Shown here in pieces: positions 6,919 through 11,017 of a stretch of 11,017 nt of DNA (positions are counted from its first letter, which is position 1; the number at the start of each line of letters is the position of its first letter). The stretch is from Clostridiales bacterium. Its GTDB lineage: Bacteria > Bacillota > Clostridia > Christensenellales > Aristaeellaceae. The notes under the pieces were generated by a model. It was not told the origin of the DNA, searched no databases, and saw only the letters and a list, made by a program, of their open reading frames with translations. The stretch is taken from assembly GCA_019420065.1 (NCBI GenBank), contig JAHZHX010000066.1:1-11017 (forward strand), in the 5' to 3' direction. Made by a program: the position numbers and the translations under genes.

Positions 6919-7828
6919 GGGCTTCCTCCTGCGCGTCCATCCGTCCGGTTCTTGCGCCCTGCAAAATGCGCGGCGCTTCCAGCGTGACGCGACCCAGCTT
7001 GCCGTCCCGAAACTCGTCCAGCACCACGGCGCAGGCGCGGTCAATGTCCATTTCACCGCCGCGCAGCAAAAAGCCGCGTCCGCGGCAAACAGCCTCCATC
7101 AGCGCCTGCCCGCGCAGCGTCGCGTCGGTCAGGTGATAGCGCTCCATCACCTTTTCCGGGCATGCGCCCAGCAGCTCGTCCAGCAGCGCGCAGGAAAGCT
7201 CGAACGTATCCAGGATTTCGTCGCGTATGGCAGAGATATAGGCCAGGCGCCGCGCCGCGACAGGATCGTCCAGCCGCGGCCACAGCATGCCGGGCGTATC
7301 CAGCAATTCCAGATACTCCCCCACCCGCACCCATTGATTGGCGCGCGTAACGCCGGGCCGGTCGCCCACCTTGGCGATCGCCCCGCCGTGCAGGCGGTTG
7401 ATCAGCGTGCTTTTCCCTACGTTTGGCACGCCCACGACCATCACGCGCACGGTGCGTTTCATGCCGCGCGCCTCGGCGCGTTCAACCTTTTCGCGCGTCA
7501 TGCGTTCAATGGCCTTGAGCGCCTCGCGGGCATTGCGGTCCGCGGCAATGGCCGCGCACGCCACGCCGCGTTCCTGAAAGAATCTTTGCCACTGGCGGGT
7601 CAGCGCGGGATCGGCCAGATCCGCCTTGTTCAAAAGCAGCACGCGCGCCTTGCTGCGCAGCATGTAATTCAAATCGGAATTCCGGCTGGAATAAGGCAGC
7701 CGCGCGTCGCACAGTTCAATCACCGCGTCCACGCGCGCCACCTGCTCCTGCAAAAGCCGTTTTGCCTTGGCCATATGTCCCGGGTACCAGTTGATTGCCG
7801 CCTTGCGATACCTTGCGCCGCTGTCCAT
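6899..7828 (-). CDS. rbgA: Ribosome biogenesis GTPase RbgA (YlqF)
   Basis: RbgA is a circularly permuted GTPase that acts late in assembly of the 50S subunit. The permuted order is visible: G4 NKAD (67-70) comes before G1 GVPNVGKST (133-141), G2 around Thr161 in PGVTRANQW, and G3 DTPG (177-180). The signature WYPGHMAKAKR is at 14-24, and a C-terminal helical ribosome-binding domain follows from about 200. The frame also holds a TTG at 7870 and an ATG at 7858, but neither has a Shine-Dalgarno sequence. The ATG at 7828 has AGGAG nine nt upstream (7838-7842) and places the WYPGHM motif near the N-terminus, so 309 aa is preferred. It is the first gene of the minus-strand operon and is divergent from the acyltransferase operon. 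Confidence 0.94.
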   Translation of the reverse strand: MDSGARYRKAAINWYPGHMAKAKRLLQEQVARVDAVIELCDARLPYSSRNSDLNYMLRSKARVLLLNKADLADPALTRQWQRFFQERGVACAAIAADRNAREALKAIERMTREKVERAEARGMKRTVRVMVVGVPNVGKSTLINRLHGGAIAKVGDRPGVTRANQWVRVGEYLELLDTPGMLWPRLDDPVAARRLAYISAIRDEILDTFELSCALLDELLGACPEKVMERYHLTDATLRGQALMEAVCRGRGFLLRGGEMDIDRACAVVLDEFRDGKLGRVTLEAPRILQGARTGRMDAQEEAHENGAD

Positions 7829-7882
7829 TCGTTCTATCTCCTGCCTGCGTTGCTTCATGTTATATTCCAAAGCCGCTGGTTA

Positions 7883-7911
7883 ATCATACCATGCGGAACG
7901 CAAAAAATCCA
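7883..7911 (-). promoter_or_regulatory. Probable promoter of the rbgA-yifB operon (extended -10)
   Basis: On the minus strand TGGTATGAT (7883-7891) matches an extended -10 element (TGn plus a 5/6 match to TATAAT). Seventeen nt upstream is a poor -35, TGGATT (7906-7911). Transcription would start near 7876. That gives a leader of about 48 nt to the preferred rbgA ATG and leaves the upstream TTG without room for a ribosome site. The call rests on motif matching only. Confidence 0.45.
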
Positions 7912-8019
7912 GTCCATTTGCCGCCTGCGCCAAAGTTTTACGCCTTGTTCATTTTGAGTTGAGGGAATGTCACCCTTTTGCCCCATTTTCGTTTTTTCCT
8001 TATTCTATCCCGTTTTCTC

Positions 8020-8032
8020 ATGAAAATTTCAT
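8020..8032. promoter_or_regulatory. 13-bp palindrome, possible operator
   Basis: ATGAAA-A-TTTCAT is a perfect odd palindrome with 6-bp arms. It sits 30 bp upstream of the -35 of the acyltransferase operon, in a T-rich stretch of the divergent intergenic region. The size and place fit a dimeric regulator site, but it matches no operator I can name. In AT-rich DNA such a site can arise by chance. Confidence 0.25.
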
Positions 8033-8062
8033 TTTTCTTTCCCCTTTCCGGAATTGAAATAT

Positions 8063-8090
8063 TTTACAAATGGTGATAACATAATATACT
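8063..8090 (+). promoter_or_regulatory. Sigma-A-type promoter of the acyltransferase-ligase operon
   Basis: TTTACA (8063-8068, 5/6 match to TTGACA) and TATACT (8085-8090, 5/6 match to TATAAT) are separated by 16 nt. The expected start is near 8097, about 44 nt before the TTG start codon. The imperfect dyad TTGAAATATTTTACAA (8054-8069) overlaps the -35 and could be a repressor site; its right half resembles a Rex half-site, but its left half does not. Confidence 0.65.
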
Positions 8091-8098
8091 GTGTAATA

Positions 8099-8120
8099 CG
8101 CGCTATGGACAGCAAGCGCG
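8099..8120 (+). other. 5' UTR stem-loop
   Basis: CGCGCT (8099-8104) and AGCGCG (8115-8120) form a perfect GC-rich 6-bp stem with a 10-nt loop. It lies right at the predicted 5' end of the transcript and stops 6 nt before the Shine-Dalgarno sequence. A role in mRNA 5'-end stability is plausible. It is too small for a known riboswitch class. Confidence 0.35.
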
Positions 8121-8140
8121 CACCATGGGAGGGCTGAATT

Positions 8141-9025
8141 TTGGCAGAGCAACACAAAAGGCGCTGGGGAGACCGCAAAGACGGCCGCCTGCTGCGCGAA
8201 CTGGATCCGATGCATTACATCACCCCGCTGATCTACCCCCACCGCTGCGACAACGAGGCGTATATTTCCGAACGCATCGATCTGGGACCGGTCAACGACT
8301 ATCTGAAAAAGCTCAACGAAAACGAGACTGAATTCCCGTATACTATGTTCCACCTGATTGTGGCGGCGCTGGTCAAAACGCTGACGCTGCGGCCCAAGAT
8401 GAACCGCTTCATCGCCAACCGCAACGTATACCAGCGCAACGAGGTATCCGCCTCCTTTGTCGTGAAAAAGAAATTTTCGGACAATGGCGAAGAAGGTCTG
8501 GCTTTTCTGCACACCCGGGACGAAGACACCCTGCAAACCCTGCATGAAGCGCTGCGCAAGCAGGTTTTTGCCGTCCGCAGCAATAAAAACGACAGTACGG
8601 CCGACAGCATGGACATCCTGACCAAAATGCCGCGCTTTCTCAGCCGCTTCCTTTTGGATATCACCCGTTTCCTGGACAAGCACGGCTGGGCGCCGAATTT
8701 TCTTATCGCCAGCGACCCCTACTATTCCTCCATCGTCTTTTCCAACGTTGGCTCCATCAAGCTCAAGTGCGGCTATCATCACCTGACCAACTGGGGCACC
8801 AACAGCGTTTTCTGTCTCATTGGCGAAAAGAAAAAAACGCCGGTTTTTGACCAGCAAACGGGCGAATACACCATGCGCGAGACGGTGGATCTGGGCATTA
8901 CCATCGACGAGCGCCTGGCCGACGGCTACTACTATTCCAAATCGATCAAGCTATTCAAGCACCTGCTGGCGCATCCCGAGCTGCTGGAGCAGCCCATGAT
9001 AAACGAGGTTGATTACAATGTCTGA
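8141..9025 (+). CDS. Stand-alone E2/CAT-fold acyltransferase-like protein with Glu at the catalytic His position
   Basis: This 294-aa protein resembles the catalytic domain of 2-oxoacid dehydrogenase E2 (CAT-like fold). Matching segments are the N-terminal RRWGDRKDGRLL, PKMNRFI (85-91), SASFVVKKKF (103-112), the FSNVGSI strand (200-206; compare ISNLG in E2), the NWGTNSVFCLIGE stretch (217-229) and the C-terminal DERLADGYYYSKSIKLFKHLLAHPELLE (256-283). In active E2 and CAT enzymes the last motif is DHRxxDG or HHxxxDG. Here Asp261 and Gly262 remain, but the catalytic His is Glu257. There is no lipoyl or E1-binding domain and no E1 or E3 gene nearby. The TTG start is supported by GGGAGGG (8127-8133) seven nt upstream. 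The gene overlaps the next, an acyl-CoA ligase, by 8 nt, so an acyl-transfer or acyl-binding partnership is likely. The actual reaction is unknown. Confidence 0.82.
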   Translation: MAEQHKRRWGDRKDGRLLRELDPMHYITPLIYPHRCDNEAYISERIDLGPVNDYLKKLNENETEFPYTMFHLIVAALVKTLTLRPKMNRFIANRNVYQRNEVSASFVVKKKFSDNGEEGLAFLHTRDEDTLQTLHEALRKQVFAVRSNKNDSTADSMDILTKMPRFLSRFLLDITRFLDKHGWAPNFLIASDPYYSSIVFSNVGSIKLKCGYHHLTNWGTNSVFCLIGEKKKTPVFDQQTGEYTMRETVDLGITIDERLADGYYYSKSIKLFKHLLAHPELLEQPMINEVDYNV

Positions 9026-10733
9026 CAAGATCACCGCAAAAACCCCCTGGATCAAGAATCTGGGCGATATTCCGGCGCATTTGGATTATTTCAAAGGCTC
9101 CATGTACGACATGCTCAAGTCCGTTGCCGACAGGTACCCTTCCAACATTTCGATGGACTTTATGGGCCGCTCCACCACCTACAAACAGTTGATTGAGCAG
9201 GTGGAGCGCATCGCCAAGGCCCTCAAAACCATCGGGATTCGCGAAGGCGACTGCGTGACCATCGCCATGCCCAACTGTCCGCAGGCGGTAGCCATGTTCT
9301 ACGCCATCAACCTGGTCGGCGGCATTGCCAACATGGTGCATCCCCTCTCCAGCGAGAAGGAAATCGAGTTCTACCTCAACGAATCCCGCAGCGTAACCGT
9401 CGTCACGCTCGATCAGTTCTATCACAAGATCGAGGCCATCCGCCAGAATACCGGGATCGTCAACGTGATCCTGGCCTCCATCCGCGACGAGCTTTCCCAG
9501 CCGCTCAAGACCGGGTACATGCTTACCGAAGGCCGCAAGATCCGCAAAATCCCCGAGGACGCGCCCGTCATCCAATGGAAAAAATTCCTCAGTCTGGCCG
9601 GCGCCTGCTTCTACCGTTATAAAGTGGAGCGCAAGGCGGACGACCCGGCCGTGATCCTCTATTCCGGCGGCACCACGGGCACCACCAAAGGCATCGTGCT
9701 GACCAACGGCAACTTCAACGCCCTGTCCCAGCAGGTGGTTGCCACCAACCCCATGTTCCGCCCCGGTGACCGCATGCTCGCCGCCATGCCCATCTTCCAC
9801 GGCTTTGGCCTGGGCGTATGCATTCATACCATGCTCACGCAGGGCGGCCGCTGCATCCTGGTACCGCGCTTCACCGCCAAGAGCTATTCCAAGCTCATCA
9901 CCAAATACAAGTGCAATTTCATTGCCGGCGTGCCCACGCTCTACGAGGCGCTGCTGCGCCTGCCCAACATGGAAAAGGCCGACCTGAGCAGCCTCAAGGG
10001 CGTATTCTCGGGCGGCGATTCCCTCACGATCGAATTGAAAAAGAAGTTTGACAAATTTCTTTATGACCACAAGGCCGTTATCCAGATCCGCGAGGGCTAC
10101 GGAACGACCGAATGCGTGACCGCCTCCTGCCTCACGCCCCCCGCCATGGCGCGCGAGGGCAGCATCGGTCTTCCCTTCCCGGACACCTATTACAAGATCG
10201 TCACCCCCGGCACCGACGAGGAGCTGCCCTACGGCGAAGAGGGCGAGATCCTGCTGGCCGGGCCGACCGTGATGCGCGAATATCTGCACCATCCCGAGGA
10301 AACGGCGCAGACGCTGCGCAAGCATGCCGACGGACTGACCTGGGTCTACACCGGCGATCTGGGCACGATGGACGCGGATGGCTTTATCTACTTCCGCGGC
10401 CGCCGCAAACGCATGATCATCACCTCGGGGTACAACGTATATCCCGCCCAGCTGGAAAACATCCTTGAGGCGCACGAGGCCGTTCACCGCTCCTGCGTCA
10501 TCGGCGTGCCCGATCCCTACAAGATGCAGAAGGTCAAGGCCTTTGTGATGCTCAAGGAAGGATTCCCCGCCAACGATGAAACCAAGGAAAGCATCCTGGC
10601 CCACTGCCGCAAAAACATTGCCAAGTATGCCATGCCCTACGATATTGAGTTCCGTGAGAATCTGCCCACCACGCTGGTCGGCAAGGTGGCCTACCGTGTT
10701 CTGGAAGAGGAAGAGCTGAAAAAGATCAGCTGA
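9018..10733 (+). CDS. Class I acyl-CoA synthetase / AMP-forming ligase
   Basis: This 571-aa protein belongs to the ANL superfamily (AMP-binding enzyme), most like fatty-acid CoA ligases. The motifs are complete: P-loop YSGGTTGTTKG (about 214-224), GYGTTE (about 360-365), YTGDLG (about 444-449), the hinge/A8 region RGRRKRMIITSGYNVYP (about 461-477), and the catalytic lysine in LVGKVAYR (about Lys556). The enzyme should activate a carboxylic acid with ATP to an acyl-AMP and pass it to CoA or another thiol; chain length cannot be read from sequence by eye. The frame opens at a TTG (9009), but that codon overlaps the Shine-Dalgarno GAGG (9005-9008). The ATG at 9018 is correctly spaced and chosen. 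It overlaps the acyltransferase stop by 8 nt, which implies coupled translation. A terminator follows 22 nt after the stop. Confidence 0.93.
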   Translation: MSDKITAKTPWIKNLGDIPAHLDYFKGSMYDMLKSVADRYPSNISMDFMGRSTTYKQLIEQVERIAKALKTIGIREGDCVTIAMPNCPQAVAMFYAINLVGGIANMVHPLSSEKEIEFYLNESRSVTVVTLDQFYHKIEAIRQNTGIVNVILASIRDELSQPLKTGYMLTEGRKIRKIPEDAPVIQWKKFLSLAGACFYRYKVERKADDPAVILYSGGTTGTTKGIVLTNGNFNALSQQVVATNPMFRPGDRMLAAMPIFHGFGLGVCIHTMLTQGGRCILVPRFTAKSYSKLITKYKCNFIAGVPTLYEALLRLPNMEKADLSSLKGVFSGGDSLTIELKKKFDKFLYDHKAVIQIREGYGTTECVTASCLTPPAMAREGSIGLPFPDTYYKIVTPGTDEELPYGEEGEILLAGPTVMREYLHHPEETAQTLRKHADGLTWVYTGDLGTMDADGFIYFRGRRKRMIITSGYNVYPAQLENILEAHEAVHRSCVIGVPDPYKMQKVKAFVMLKEGFPANDETKESILAHCRKNIAKYAMPYDIEFRENLPTTLVGKVAYRVLEEEELKKIS

Positions 10734-10755
10734 CGCGCTTTCCCCTTTCTTCGTT

Positions 10756-10788
10756 GCCCGCTGCAAGCAATCGCAGCGGGCATTTTTT
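10756..10788 (+). terminator. Rho-independent terminator
   Basis: GCCCGCTGC (10756-10764) and GCAGCGGGC (10773-10781) form a perfect 9-bp GC-rich stem with an 8-nt loop, followed by A and six T. It lies 22 nt after the ligase stop, ends the two-gene operon, and isolates the response regulator gene further right. Confidence 0.93.
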
Positions 10789-10817
10789 GATTTGAATGCT
10801 TTTTGCCGTTTTTTCGC

Positions 10818-10854
10818 TGTCGAAATTTGTCAAGTGGGCACTTCTTTTGTCGAA
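10818..10854 (+). promoter_or_regulatory. 0A-box-like sites upstream of the response regulator
   Basis: TGTCGAA, the core of the Spo0A binding site (0A box), occurs exactly at 10818-10824 and 10848-10854; the second lies in the fuller context TTTTGTCGAAT. A weaker copy, TGTCAAG (5/7), lies at 10828-10834. The starts are 10 and 20 bp apart, so all three fall on one face of the helix, as tandem 0A boxes do. They lie about 40-80 bp upstream of the candidate promoter elements. Confidence 0.55.
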
Positions 10855-10893
10855 TATGCTTCCAATAGAGCGGATTTTATAGCTTTTAAAAAA

Positions 10894-10922
10894 TTGTATG
10901 CTATACTATATATTATCATAAT
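10894..10922 (+). promoter_or_regulatory. AT-rich promoter region of the response regulator
   Basis: Two candidates overlap. One is an extended -10 TGCTATACT (10899-10907) with no good -35. The other is TTGTAT (10894-10899) with CATAAT (10917-10922) at 17-nt spacing. The second -10 lies inside two overlapping odd palindromes, ATATTAT-C-ATAATAT (10910-10924) and ATCATA-A-TATGAT (10915-10927). Which is used cannot be decided by reading. I saw no convincing sigma-H promoter. Confidence 0.45.
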
Positions 10923-10974
10923 ATGATGTCGTGTCAGTCACGCATACCGGCATCGCATTTTTAGGAGGAACACC

Positions 10975-11017
10975 ATGGAAAGTATCCGGGTACTCATTAC
11001 CGATGATAACGCCGAGC
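10975..11017 (+). CDS. Response regulator, N-terminus only; probably Spo0A
   Basis: Only 14 codons are in the window: MESIRVLITDDNAE, then the sequence ends. The pattern of a hydrophobic beta-1 strand followed by an acidic pair (DD) is the start of a receiver domain. DDN, rather than DDH, DDE or DDS, is typical of Spo0A, the master regulator of sporulation, and 0A-box-like sites lie upstream. The RBS AGGAGG (10963-10968) is strong and six nt from the ATG. In Bacillus and many Clostridia spoIVB lies directly upstream of spo0A; here an acyl-CoA ligase operon and terminator do, which either weakens the assignment or marks a rearranged locus. No output domain is visible, so other response regulators are not excluded. 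Confidence 0.7.
   Translation, partial: MESIRVLITDDNAE

Noticed and set aside
6919..7056. 46-codon N-terminal extension of RNase HII
   Set aside because: The extension lies inside rbgA in another frame and resembles no RNase HII. The ATG at 6918 has an ideal RBS.
6917..7957. 346-aa open frame on the plus strand
   Set aside because: It is antisense to rbgA, which carries all GTPase motifs, and it shows no domain of its own.
8955..10766. 603-aa open frame on the minus strand
   Set aside because: It lies antisense to the ligase gene, whose motifs are complete, and it begins inside that gene's terminator. Long antisense frames are expected in GC-rich genes with strong third-position bias. It has no recognisable domain.
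1..11017. CRISPR array, tRNA, rRNA, insertion sequence or phage genes
   Set aside because: I saw no regularly spaced repeats, no tRNA cloverleaf, no rRNA-like sequence and no transposase or integrase motifs on either strand.

Overview
The window looks like a chromosomal segment of a GC-rich, probably spore-forming Bacillota (Clostridia-like) bacterium. This rests on the rbgA-rnhB-yraN-yifB gene order, strong AGGAGG-type ribosome binding sites, TTG and GTG starts, and a Spo0A-like response regulator start preceded by 0A-box-like sites at the right edge. No taxon can be named from the sequence alone.

Positions 1-200 hold no recognisable gene. They contain two perfect stem-loops, a possible long-range stem, and a strong bidirectional terminator (162-200). 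From 7828 leftward to about 201 runs a minus-strand operon: rbgA (ribosome assembly GTPase), rnhB (RNase HII), yraN (UPF0102 nuclease-fold protein), a very large membrane glycosyltransferase, and yifB (ComM-like AAA+ ATPase). The genes overlap or are separated by 24 nt or less. The glycosyltransferase sits between yraN and yifB, which are usually close neighbours. It combines a carbohydrate-binding-like domain, a first GT-C membrane module, a discoidin-like domain and a second PMT-type GT-C module. Its frame is cut by one in-frame TAG at 2846-2848, and conserved PMT sequence continues in the same frame on both sides.

The region 7829-8140 is a divergent promoter region. It has an extended -10 promoter facing rbgA, a good sigma-A-type promoter facing right, a 13-bp palindrome and a short 5' UTR hairpin. 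To the right is a two-gene plus-strand operon (8141-10733): a stand-alone protein of the E2/chloramphenicol-acetyltransferase fold, whose catalytic His position is Glu, overlapping a class I acyl-CoA synthetase (AMP-forming) by 8 nt. No lipoyl domain or E1/E3 gene is present. A perfect 9-bp terminator (10756-10788) closes the operon.

The last 230 nt carry 0A-box-like sequences spaced in multiples of 10 bp, an AT-rich promoter with overlapping palindromes, a strong RBS, and the first 14 codons of a response regulator that resembles Spo0A. The most interesting points are the acyltransferase/ligase pair with the altered active site, the TAG-interrupted double-GT-C enzyme, and the possible Spo0A autoregulatory region.
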